Below, piece by piece: positions 34,169 through 41,241 of a stretch of 46,850 bases of DNA. The notes beneath the pieces were generated by a model. That model was not told the DNA's origin. It saw only the letters and a program-made list of their open reading frames with translations, and ran no database searches. The translations under genes were made by a program, and so were the position numbers. This DNA is from Pseudomonas sp. GM21 (GTDB lineage: Bacteria; Pseudomonadota; Gammaproteobacteria; Pseudomonadales; Pseudomonadaceae): positions 1 through 46,850 of the forward strand of contig NZ_AKJS01000196.1 in assembly GCF_000282215.1 (NCBI RefSeq). Reading direction: 5' to 3'. Every line of letters starts with the position of its first letter. Positions within the stretch are counted from its first letter, which is position 1.

Positions 34169-34872
34169 ATTCCTCGTTACCGGCCTTCTGGGCCGTGATT
34201 CCTGCCGCGGGCGTCGGTGCCCGTATGGCCGCGGACCGTCCCAAGCAATACCTGCAACTGGGCGGCCGCACTATTCTCGAACACAGCCTCGGCTGTTTCC
34301 TTAATCATCCTTGCCTGAAAGGGGTGGTGGTCAGTCTTGCTGTTGATGATCCTTATTGGCCAAACCTGCTCTGTGCTGCTGATTCACGAATTCAGCGGGT
34401 CGAGGGTGGCTCTGAACGATCTGGCTCGGTGCTCAATGCGTTGCTGCATTTGCATGCGCTGGGTGCCGACGATGAAGATTGGGTGCTGGTTCACGACGCC
34501 GCGCGGCCGAATCTGAGCCGTGATGATCTGGACAAGTTGCTCCGCGAACTGGCTGATGATCCTGTCGGCGGTTTGCTGGCGGTTCCGGCGCGCGACACCC
34601 TCAAGCGGGTCGACAAGTATGGGCGGGTGATTGAAACCGTGGACCGAAGCGTGATCTGGCAAGCCTATACGCCGCAGATGTTTCGCCTTGGGGCGCTGCA
34701 TCGGGCATTGGCCGACAGTCTGGTGGCGGATGCGGTCATCACTGATGAAGCATCGGCCATGGAGTGGGCTGGCATGGCGCCACGTCTGATTGAGGGTCGG
34801 GCCGACAACCTTAAGGTTACGCGTCCCGAAGATCTTGAATGGTTGCGTCAGCGCTGGTCTAACCGCCAGTAA
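34165..34872 (+). CDS. ispD: 2-C-methyl-D-erythritol 4-phosphate cytidylyltransferase
   Basis: A 235-residue MEP-pathway enzyme that couples methylerythritol phosphate with CTP. The CTP-binding loop is VIPAAGVGARMAADRPKQYL near the N-terminus, and later motifs are LVHDAARPNLS, VPARDTLKRV and TDEASAMEW. It overlaps ftsB by 4 nt. In enterics ispF follows directly; here a 33-bp perfect inverted repeat and a formaldehyde-detoxification module intervene before ispF at 38088. Confidence 0.97.
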   Translation: MNSSLPAFWAVIPAAGVGARMAADRPKQYLQLGGRTILEHSLGCFLNHPCLKGVVVSLAVDDPYWPNLLCAADSRIQRVEGGSERSGSVLNALLHLHALGADDEDWVLVHDAARPNLSRDDLDKLLRELADDPVGGLLAVPARDTLKRVDKYGRVIETVDRSVIWQAYTPQMFRLGALHRALADSLVADAVITDEASAMEWAGMAPRLIEGRADNLKVTRPEDLEWLRQRWSNRQ

Positions 34873-34875
34873 AAG

Positions 34876-34970
34876 ATCGCAGCCTCGTTTCACTCGACAG
34901 CTCCTACATTGTCCGCGTTCACCGCAATATCCTGTAGGAGCTGTCGAGTGAAACGAGGCTGCGATTTTTT
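34876..34970. repeat. Perfect 33-bp inverted repeat acting as bidirectional terminator
   Basis: The arm at 34876-34908 (starting ATCGCAGCCTCG, ending CAGCTCCTACA) is exactly repeated in reverse complement at 34933-34965, with a 24-nt spacer. A T6 run follows on the plus strand and AAAA lies on the other side. It sits between convergent ispD and the LysR gene. The GTAGGAGCTG core is another REP family common in fluorescent pseudomonads. Confidence 0.85.
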
Positions 34971-34983
34971 GATCTTCAACCCC

Positions 34984-35880
34984 TCACACCCTGTACTCCG
35001 GCCTTAACGCCAACCCCTCCTTCAAATAATCCACCAACTTACGCACCTTGGGCGACAGGTGTCGTTGCTGTGGATAAAGCGCCCAAACAGCGGTATTCGG
35101 CGGTTGATGCGCCTCAAGCAACGAAATCAATGCGCTGCTTTTCAAATGCTCCAGCACGTAATAGTCCGGCAACTGACACAACCCCACGCCCTGTAGCGCG
35201 GCATCCAGCACCGCTTGCCCGCTGTTGCAGCGCCAGTTTCCCTGGACCCGCTGCGAAAATTCCCGCCCGTTCTGTTCCAGTTGCCACAGGTCCGAACTGC
35301 CAATGAGGCAATTGTGGCGGCTTAGTTCCGACAAGCTGTGTGGCCGACCATAACGTTCCAGGTAGGACGGTGATGCGCACAGGTACATGCGTCGAGGTGC
35401 CAGGCGAGTGGCAACCAGTCGCGAGTCTTGCAGGCGACCCAGACGGATCGCCAGGTCCAGGCCTTCATGCACCAGGTCTAGCGGGCGGTTGCTCAATTCG
35501 ATGTCGACACGCAACTGCGGGTAGAGCCCCATGAAACGCGTTACCAAAGGCACGATAAATCGCTCGCCATACGCCACGGCGCAGGTCATGCGCAGCATGC
35601 CTTTCGGTTCGCTGGTCAGGTCGCCGACCGCACGCAAGGCTTCTTCTCGGCCGTCTTGCAGGCGCTGGCAATGTTGCAAGAAGGTTTGCCCGGCTTCGGT
35701 CAGCGTCACCCGGCGGGTGCTGCGGTAAAGAAGGCGGGTCTGAAGGCGCTCTTCAAGGCGTACGATTTGTCGACTGATATGAGAAGAAGAAACCCCAAGG
35801 CGTTCGGCAGCCGCCGTAAATTGGCTGCATTCGGCCACGGCGACGAACTCGTCGATCCCTTCCCAGCGGCTCTCGGACAT
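34984..35880 (-). CDS. gfnR: LysR-type transcriptional regulator of formaldehyde detoxification
   Basis: A 298-residue LysR-family regulator. The N-terminal winged HTH is clear: FVAVAECSQFTAAAERLGVSS, SHISRQIVRLEERLQ and TRRVTLTEAG. An effector-binding domain runs from about residue 90 to the end. It is divergent from the glutathione-dependent formaldehyde dehydrogenase gene with a 108-nt shared control region, so it most likely controls that operon. The P. aeruginosa gene in the same place is, to my recollection, called GfnR; I use that name on position, not on proof. The 3' end meets a bidirectional terminator shared with ispD. Confidence 0.85.
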   Translation of the reverse strand: MSESRWEGIDEFVAVAECSQFTAAAERLGVSSSHISRQIVRLEERLQTRLLYRSTRRVTLTEAGQTFLQHCQRLQDGREEALRAVGDLTSEPKGMLRMTCAVAYGERFIVPLVTRFMGLYPQLRVDIELSNRPLDLVHEGLDLAIRLGRLQDSRLVATRLAPRRMYLCASPSYLERYGRPHSLSELSRHNCLIGSSDLWQLEQNGREFSQRVQGNWRCNSGQAVLDAALQGVGLCQLPDYYVLEHLKSSALISLLEAHQPPNTAVWALYPQQRHLSPKVRKLVDYLKEGLALRPEYRV

Positions 35881-35935
35881 CGGTGATTATCCCTGCATGG
35901 CAATAATGTTTTGCTTTTGTCCGGATTATTCACCG
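35881..35935. promoter_or_regulatory. Operator-like inverted repeat in the LysR-frmA intergenic region
   Basis: CGGTGATTATCC (35881-35892) faces GGATTATTCACCG (35923-35935), an almost perfect inverted repeat around a 30-nt spacer. Inside, ATTAT (35886-35890) and ATAAT (35903-35907) form a smaller palindrome of the TTAT-N12-ATAA type expected for LysR proteins. The position between divergent genes supports a regulator binding region. TATTAC at 35946-35951 may be a -10 for frmA. Confidence 0.5.
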
Positions 35936-35988
35936 TGAGGCGCTGTATTACACTCCCTGTCTCGTTTTTAATTCACTGGAGAATCCAC

Positions 35989-37101
35989 ATGATCAAGTCG
36001 CGCGCTGCCGTTGCCTTCGAGGCCAAGAAACCTCTAGAGATCGTCGAAGTCGATGTCGCCATGCCCAAGGCCGGTGAAGTTTTGCTGCGTGTGGTGGCGT
36101 CCGGCGTTTGTCATACCGACGCGTACACGCTGTCCGGTGCTGACCCGGAAGGCATCTTTCCATCGATTCTCGGTCATGAAGGCGGCGCAGTGGTTGAGGC
36201 GATTGGCGAGGGCGTGACGTCGGTGGCTGTAGGTGATCATGTCATCCCGCTGTACACCCCGGAATGCCGTCAGTGCAAATTCTGTCTGTCGGGCAAAACC
36301 AACTTGTGTCAGGCGATTCGCGCGACTCAGGGCAAAGGCTTGATGCCGGACGGCACTTCGCGCTTTTCCTACAAGGGGCAGCCGATTTTCCACTATATGG
36401 GCACGTCGACGTTTTCCGAATACACCGTATTGCCGGAAATTTCCGTGGCCAAAATTGCTAAAGAAGCACCACTGGAAAAAGTCTGCCTGCTGGGCTGCGG
36501 TGTCACCACCGGCATCGGTGCGGTGCTCAATACCGCCAAGGTGAAACCCGGTGATACCGTGGCCATTTTCGGCCTCGGCGGCATTGGTCTGTCGGCGGTC
36601 ATCGGCGCGGTAAAAGCCAAGGCTGCACGCATCATCGCCATCGACATCAACCCGGCCAAATTCGAGATCGCCAAGCAATTGGGTGCAACCGATTGTGTGA
36701 ACCCGAAAGATTTCGACCGGCCGATCCAGGAAGTCATCGTCGACATGACCGATGGCGGCGTCGACTTCTCCTTCGAATGCATCGGCAACGTACAATTGAT
36801 GCGCGCCGCACTTGAGTGCTGCCACAAGGGCTGGGGTGAGTCGGTCATCATCGGTGTCGCCGGTGCCGGTCAGGAAATTGCCACCCGTCCATTCCAGCTG
36901 GTCACCGGTCGCGTCTGGCGCGGTTCGGCGTTCGGCGGCGTGCGTGGCCGTACCGAGTTGCCAAGCTACGTCGAAATGGCCGCAACCGGTGAAATTCCGC
37001 TGGACACGTTCATCACCCACACCATGGGCCTGGAAGATATCAACAAGGCGTTCGACCTGATGCACGAAGGCAAGAGCATCCGTTCCGTCATCCATTTCTA
37101 A
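35989..37101 (+). CDS. frmA: S-(hydroxymethyl)glutathione dehydrogenase (class III alcohol dehydrogenase)
   Basis: A 370-residue zinc-dependent alcohol dehydrogenase, NAD-linked, that oxidises S-hydroxymethylglutathione (from formaldehyde and GSH) to S-formylglutathione and may also act as GSNO reductase. Catalytic zinc ligands are C41 (ASGVCHTDAYTLSG), H63 (GHEGG) and the cysteine in LLGCGVTTG. Structural zinc cysteines are C93, C96, C99 and C107. The Rossmann loop is IFGLGGIGLSAV. The start at 35989 has GGAGAA upstream; the frame is open further but lacks homology-like sequence. Also known as adhC in Pseudomonas. Followed by fghA. Confidence 0.96.
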   Translation: MIKSRAAVAFEAKKPLEIVEVDVAMPKAGEVLLRVVASGVCHTDAYTLSGADPEGIFPSILGHEGGAVVEAIGEGVTSVAVGDHVIPLYTPECRQCKFCLSGKTNLCQAIRATQGKGLMPDGTSRFSYKGQPIFHYMGTSTFSEYTVLPEISVAKIAKEAPLEKVCLLGCGVTTGIGAVLNTAKVKPGDTVAIFGLGGIGLSAVIGAVKAKAARIIAIDINPAKFEIAKQLGATDCVNPKDFDRPIQEVIVDMTDGGVDFSFECIGNVQLMRAALECCHKGWGESVIIGVAGAGQEIATRPFQLVTGRVWRGSAFGGVRGRTELPSYVEMAATGEIPLDTFITHTMGLEDINKAFDLMHEGKSIRSVIHF

Positions 37102-37154
37102 AAACAGTTACAAGTCAAAAGCCATAAGCAGCAAGTGGGTTCGCCGCCCTCGCC

Positions 37155-37178
37155 GCTTGAAGCTTGGGGCTTGAAGCT
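37155..37178 (+). repeat. Short direct repeat before fghA
   Basis: GCTTGAAGCT occurs at 37155-37164 and 37169-37178 with 4 nt between. It lies just before the GGGAGG ribosome site of fghA. Runs of this AGCTTCAAGC type are dispersed in Pseudomonas intergenic regions, so it may be a small repeat element. Confidence 0.55.
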
Positions 37179-37188
37179 GGGAGGCTCC

Positions 37189-38034
37189 ATGAACCTGGAA
37201 AATATCTCCTGCCAGAAAAGCTTCGGTGGCTGGCACAAGCGCTACCGGCACCGTTCCGACGTGCTCGGCTGCGACATGGTGTTTGCCGTGTACCTGCCGC
37301 CGCAAGCGGAGCAGGGCGGAAAACTGCCGGTGTTGTACTGGTTGTCCGGCCTGACCTGCACAGACGAGAACTTCATGCAAAAGGCCGGCGCCCTGCGCAT
37401 GGCTGCCGAGCTGGGTTTGATCATCGTCGCACCGGACACCAGCCCGCGCGGTCCCGATGTGCCTGGTGATCCAGATGGCGCTTGGGATTTCGGCCTCGGT
37501 GCCGGGTTTTATCTCAATGCCACCCAGGAGCCGTGGTCGCGGCACTATCGGATGCATGACTATGTGGTGCAGGAATTGCCGGCATTGGTCGAGGCTCATT
37601 TCCCTGCATCGGACAAGCGCGGCATCAGTGGTCATTCCATGGGCGGCCATGGCGCGCTGGTTTGCGCCTTGCGCAATCCGGGGCGTTATCAGTCGGTGTC
37701 GGCGTTCTCGCCGATCAACAATCCGATGGACTGTCCGTGGGGGCAGAAGGCCTTCACCCGATACCTGGGCGAAGACCGTTCGAAGTGGCGCGAATGGGAT
37801 ACTTGCGCCCTGATCGCCGAGGCCGATGAGAAGCTGCCGCTGCTGGTGGATCAAGGTGACCGTGACGATTTCCTCGCCACTCAACTCAAGCCTGAAGCCT
37901 TGCAACAGGCGGCCAAACTGGCGGGTCATCCGCTGACGTTGCGCCTGCAACCAGGCTATGACCACAGCTATTTCTTCATCGCCAGCTTCATCGACGACCA
38001 CCTGCAACATCATGCGCGCGTGCTAAGCGCCTAA
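37189..38034 (+). CDS. fghA: S-formylglutathione hydrolase
   Basis: A 281-residue serine hydrolase that cleaves S-formylglutathione to formate and GSH, the step after frmA. The nucleophile is S150 in SGHSMGGHGAL. The acid is in LLVDQGDRDDFL and the histidine in GYDHSYFFIASF. The start at 37189 follows a GGGAGG site. The frame is open upstream to 37135, but this covers the GCTTGAAGCT repeats and has no family-like sequence. Only 87 nt after frmA, so likely an operon. Confidence 0.95.
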   Translation: MNLENISCQKSFGGWHKRYRHRSDVLGCDMVFAVYLPPQAEQGGKLPVLYWLSGLTCTDENFMQKAGALRMAAELGLIIVAPDTSPRGPDVPGDPDGAWDFGLGAGFYLNATQEPWSRHYRMHDYVVQELPALVEAHFPASDKRGISGHSMGGHGALVCALRNPGRYQSVSAFSPINNPMDCPWGQKAFTRYLGEDRSKWREWDTCALIAEADEKLPLLVDQGDRDDFLATQLKPEALQQAAKLAGHPLTLRLQPGYDHSYFFIASFIDDHLQHHARVLSA

Positions 38035-38057
38035 TGTCCGACAAAGCAGGTAGAATC

Positions 38058-38087
38058 ACGCCCTGACAAAAATCGGGGCGTTTTTTT
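38058..38087 (+). terminator. fghA terminator whose U-tract abuts the ispF start
   Basis: ACGCCC (38058-38063) pairs with GGGCGT (38076-38081), followed by TTTTTTT up to the ispF ATG at 38088. The GGGGCG of the descending arm is the only Shine-Dalgarno-like sequence for ispF, 7 nt from the ATG. Confidence 0.7.
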
Positions 38088-38561
38088 ATGCGTATTGGCC
38101 ACGGCTATGATGTGCACCGTTTCGCTGAAGGCGATTTCATTACTCTGGGCGGCGTGCGCATTGCACACGGCTTCGGGCTGCTCGCTCACTCCGACGGTGA
38201 CGTCCTGCTACACGCCTTGAGCGATGCCTTGCTCGGCGCGGCCGCGTTGGGTGATATCGGCAAACATTTCCCGGACACCGACCCGACATTCAAGGGTGCT
38301 GACAGCCGTGGGTTGCTGCGCCACGTTGTCGCGCTGATTCACGCCAAAGGCTGGAAAGTCGGCAACGTCGATAACACCATCGTCGCCCAGGCGCCGAAAA
38401 TGGCCCCGCATATCGAATCGATGCGCGCGCTGATTGCCGCGGATCTTCAAGTTGAGTTGGATCAAGTGAACGTGAAAGCTACCACCACCGAAAAGCTTGG
38501 CTTTGTCGGTCGCGAAGAAGGCATTGCCGTGCACTCCGTTGCCTTGTTGCTGCGCGCATGA
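38088..38561 (+). CDS. ispF: 2-C-methyl-D-erythritol 2,4-cyclodiphosphate synthase
   Basis: A 157-residue MEP-pathway enzyme that cyclises the CDP-methylerythritol phosphate product. The metal ligands D8 and H10 are in MRIGHGYDVHRF and H42 in DVLLHALSDALLG. It has the family length. Its start codon is preceded directly by a T7 tract and terminator stem, an unusual context. It overlaps truD by 4 nt. In contrast to E. coli it is separated from ispD by the formaldehyde module. Confidence 0.97.
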   Translation: MRIGHGYDVHRFAEGDFITLGGVRIAHGFGLLAHSDGDVLLHALSDALLGAAALGDIGKHFPDTDPTFKGADSRGLLRHVVALIHAKGWKVGNVDNTIVAQAPKMAPHIESMRALIAADLQVELDQVNVKATTTEKLGFVGREEGIAVHSVALLLRA

Positions 38562-39616
38562 ACGAATTGCAATTGCTTGGCCCGCGGGCCTATGGCGAGC
38601 CGCTTGGCACCGCTGTTCTGAAAGCCACGGCAGAAGATTTTCAGGTCGATGAAGTGCTCAACATTCCCCTCAGCGGTGATGGCGAGCATTTGTGGATCTG
38701 GGTAGAAAAGCGCGGTCTCAATACCGAGGAAGCGGCACGGCGGATCGCCAAGGCGGCGGGCGTGCCGTTACGCACGGTCAGTTATGCCGGGCTCAAGGAT
38801 CGTCAGGCGCTGACGCGCCAATGGTTCAGCGTGCAACTGCCGGGCAAGGCTGACCCGGATCTGTCGGCGGCGGAAAACGACACGCTGAAAATCCTCAAGA
38901 CCGGTCGCCACAAGCGCAAGCTGCAACGCGGTGCTCACTCGGCCAATGGTTTCACCTTGCGCCTGACGCAATTCGCTGGTGACAAGACGGCGATCGAAGC
39001 GCGGCTTCAATTGATCGCCAAGCTAGGTATTCCCAATTATTTCGGCGTCCAGCGTTTCGGCTTTGACGGCGGTAACGTCGTCGATGCCCGTGCCTGGGCG
39101 GCGCGTAAAGCGTTGCCTGAGCAGCGCAACGTGCGTTCGCGGCTGCTCTCCACGGCGCGCAGTTTTCTGTTCAATCAGGTGTTGGCGGCGCGTGTCGCCG
39201 ACGGTACCTGGCAGCAAGCCCAGGTCGGCGATCTGTTGGCCTTCACCGATAGCCGCAGTTTTTTTCCGGCCGGTGAAGCGGAGTGCAGTGACCCGCGACT
39301 GGCGATTCTCGACCTGCACCCGACAGGCCCCCAGTGGGGCGAAGGTGACTCGCCAGCGGCTGGCGTTGTCCATGTACTGGAACAGGACATCGCCGCTCGC
39401 GAAGCGGACTTGCGTGACTGGTTGATTAACGCCGGTATGAGTCACGAACGTCGCATCCTGCGACTGCCCATTGGTGGGTTGACGTGGCATTATCCCGAGC
39501 CTGACATTCTGCAACTGGAATTCGTCCTGCCGGCCGGATGCTTTGCCACCGCATTGGTGCGCGAGCTTGTTGATCTGGTGCCGGTGGGGCAGACGGACAG
39601 CCCATGCGTATTCTGA
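38558..39616 (+). CDS. truD: tRNA pseudouridine synthase D
   Basis: A 352-residue enzyme that makes pseudouridine 13 in tRNA(Glu). The catalytic D81 is in YAGLKDRQALTRQWFS. Further family blocks are NYFGVQRFGFDGGN, RSRLLSTARSFLFNQ and MSHERRILRLPIGG. It starts in an ATGA overlap with ispF and its last 13 nt overlap surE. The position between ispF and surE is conserved. Confidence 0.95.
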   Translation: MNELQLLGPRAYGEPLGTAVLKATAEDFQVDEVLNIPLSGDGEHLWIWVEKRGLNTEEAARRIAKAAGVPLRTVSYAGLKDRQALTRQWFSVQLPGKADPDLSAAENDTLKILKTGRHKRKLQRGAHSANGFTLRLTQFAGDKTAIEARLQLIAKLGIPNYFGVQRFGFDGGNVVDARAWAARKALPEQRNVRSRLLSTARSFLFNQVLAARVADGTWQQAQVGDLLAFTDSRSFFPAGEAECSDPRLAILDLHPTGPQWGEGDSPAAGVVHVLEQDIAAREADLRDWLINAGMSHERRILRLPIGGLTWHYPEPDILQLEFVLPAGCFATALVRELVDLVPVGQTDSPCVF

Positions 39617-40353
39617 TTTCTAACGACGATGGGGTAACCGCACCCGGTCTCGCCGCGCTTTTTGCTGCGCTGGCGGATTACACCGAGTGTGTGGTTATCG
39701 CCCCGGACCAGGACAAAAGCGGCGCCAGCAGCTCGCTGACGCTCGACCGTCCGTTGCACCCGCAAACCCTGGCCAATGGCTTCATCAGCCTGAACGGCAC
39801 CCCCACCGACTGCGTGCATTTGGGCCTGAACGGCTTGCTGGAGCGCGAGCCGGACATGGTCGTTTCGGGGATCAACCTGGGCGCTAACCTGGGCGATGAC
39901 GTGTTGTATTCCGGCACTGTGGCAGCCGCCCTCGAAGGGCGCTTCCTTGGACGTCCTTCGTTTGCCTTTTCGTTGGCCTCACGACAAGTAGAGAACCTTC
40001 CCACAGCCGCCTACTTTGCACGCAAGCTGGTCGAAGCCCATGGCGATCTCGACCTGCCGCCGCGCACGGTGCTGAATGTGAACATTCCCAACTTGCCGCT
40101 GGACCATATACGCGGTATTCAGCTGACCCGCCTCGGGCATCGAGCACGCGCTGCGGCGCCGATGAAAGTGGTCGACCCGCGCGGCAAATCCGGATACTGG
40201 ATCGCCGCCGCCGGGGATGCTGAAGATGGCGGCCCGGGCACCGATTTCCACGCGGTTATGCAGGGTTATGTTTCAATCACTCCGCTGCAACTGGATCGCA
40301 CCTTCAATGATGCCTTCAGAAGTCTCGATGGCTGGCTCGAGGGGCTGCGTTAA
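39604..40353 (+). CDS. surE: 5'/3'-nucleotidase SurE
   Basis: A 249-residue metal-dependent phosphatase acting on nucleoside monophosphates and some polyphosphates. The metal site is in MRILISNDDGVTAPG (D8, D9), with DKSGASSSLT and VSGINLGANLGDDVLYSGTV further on. The frame of the start lies inside the last 13 nt of truD. Its stop TAA shares a base with the pcm start. Part of the stationary-phase cluster surE-pcm-nlpD-rpoS. Confidence 0.96.
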   Translation: MRILISNDDGVTAPGLAALFAALADYTECVVIAPDQDKSGASSSLTLDRPLHPQTLANGFISLNGTPTDCVHLGLNGLLEREPDMVVSGINLGANLGDDVLYSGTVAAALEGRFLGRPSFAFSLASRQVENLPTAAYFARKLVEAHGDLDLPPRTVLNVNIPNLPLDHIRGIQLTRLGHRARAAAPMKVVDPRGKSGYWIAAAGDAEDGGPGTDFHAVMQGYVSITPLQLDRTFNDAFRSLDGWLEGLR

Positions 40354-41030
40354 TGACGCGTGAACAAGACGATATGCTGCGCCGTGGTATCGGCATGACC
40401 TCTCAACGGACCCGCGAGCGCCTTATTCAGCGACTGTATGAAGAGGGCGTTTCCAATGCCAAGGTGCTGGAAGTCATTCGCCGGACGCCACGTCATCTGT
40501 TCGTTGACGAGGCGCTGGCCCATCGCGCCTACGAAGACACGGCGTTGCCGATCGGGCACAACCAGACCATTTCCCAGCCTTACATGGTGGCTCGCATGAG
40601 CGAGTTGCTGCTGGAGGCTGGTCCCTTGGACAAGGTGATGGAGATTGGCACCGGCTCGGGTTACCAGACGGCCGTACTGTCACAGCTGGTCGAGCGGGTA
40701 TTTTCCGTGGAGCGCATCAAGGTTTTGCAGGACCGGGCCAAGGAACGCCTGGTGGAGCTGAACCTGCGTAACGTGGTGTTTCGTTGGGGTGATGGTTGGG
40801 AGGGCTGGCCAGCCTTGGCGCCTTACAACGGCATCATCGTCACGGCAGTGGCCACTGATGTACCTCAGGCATTGCTCGATCAGTTGGCTCCGGGGGGGCG
40901 ACTGGTGATCCCGGTCGGCTCCGGCGAGGTGCAGCAATTGATGCTGATCATCCGCGAAGAACAAGGCTTTTCCCGACGTGTGCTGGGGGCTGTGCGTTTC
41001 GTGCCCTTGCTCAACGGGCCACTGGCCTGA
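40353..41030 (+). CDS. pcm: Protein-L-isoaspartate O-methyltransferase
   Basis: A 225-residue SAM-dependent methyltransferase that starts repair of isoaspartyl residues in aged proteins. The SAM loop is VMEIGTGSGYQTAV, with ALPIGHNQTISQPYMVARM before it and LAPGGRLVIPVG after it. GAGGGG lies 9 nt before the ATG at 40353, which supports this start; an internal ATG at 40395 (MTSQRTRERL) would give a 211-residue form of the kind I recall in relatives. The TAATG junction with surE implies coupling. Confidence 0.95.
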   Translation: MTREQDDMLRRGIGMTSQRTRERLIQRLYEEGVSNAKVLEVIRRTPRHLFVDEALAHRAYEDTALPIGHNQTISQPYMVARMSELLLEAGPLDKVMEIGTGSGYQTAVLSQLVERVFSVERIKVLQDRAKERLVELNLRNVVFRWGDGWEGWPALAPYNGIIVTAVATDVPQALLDQLAPGGRLVIPVGSGEVQQLMLIIREEQGFSRRVLGAVRFVPLLNGPLA

Positions 41031-41173
41031 GCATTTGTTTTTACGCGCTGAATTCTCTTCGATCGGCCGTGTCTTACAGCGGCAGCGATTGGTTAAACGG
41101 TATTTATCGTCAGTAGGCAAACGTGTGCGCGGAGCGATTCAGCTTCATTAAAGGTAAAGCCTGTTCGGCCCGT

Positions 41174-41179
41174 TATACT
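41174..41179 (+). promoter_or_regulatory. Candidate -10 for nlpD
   Basis: TATACT inside CGTTATACTTGCG, about 63 nt before the chosen nlpD start. No clear -35. The shape resembles sigma-70/RpoS -10 elements. Sequence resemblance only. Confidence 0.35.
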
Positions 41180-41241
41180 TGCGACATCTCGAGCCGGAAC
41201 TCGGCAATCCACAATTTCAGCCACCACATAGGGAGCGGCGG

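Noticed and set aside
34876..38087. Formaldehyde module as a recent mobile island
   Set aside because: No integrase, transposase or target duplication is visible, codon use looks like that of the surrounding genes, and the same order is familiar from other pseudomonads.
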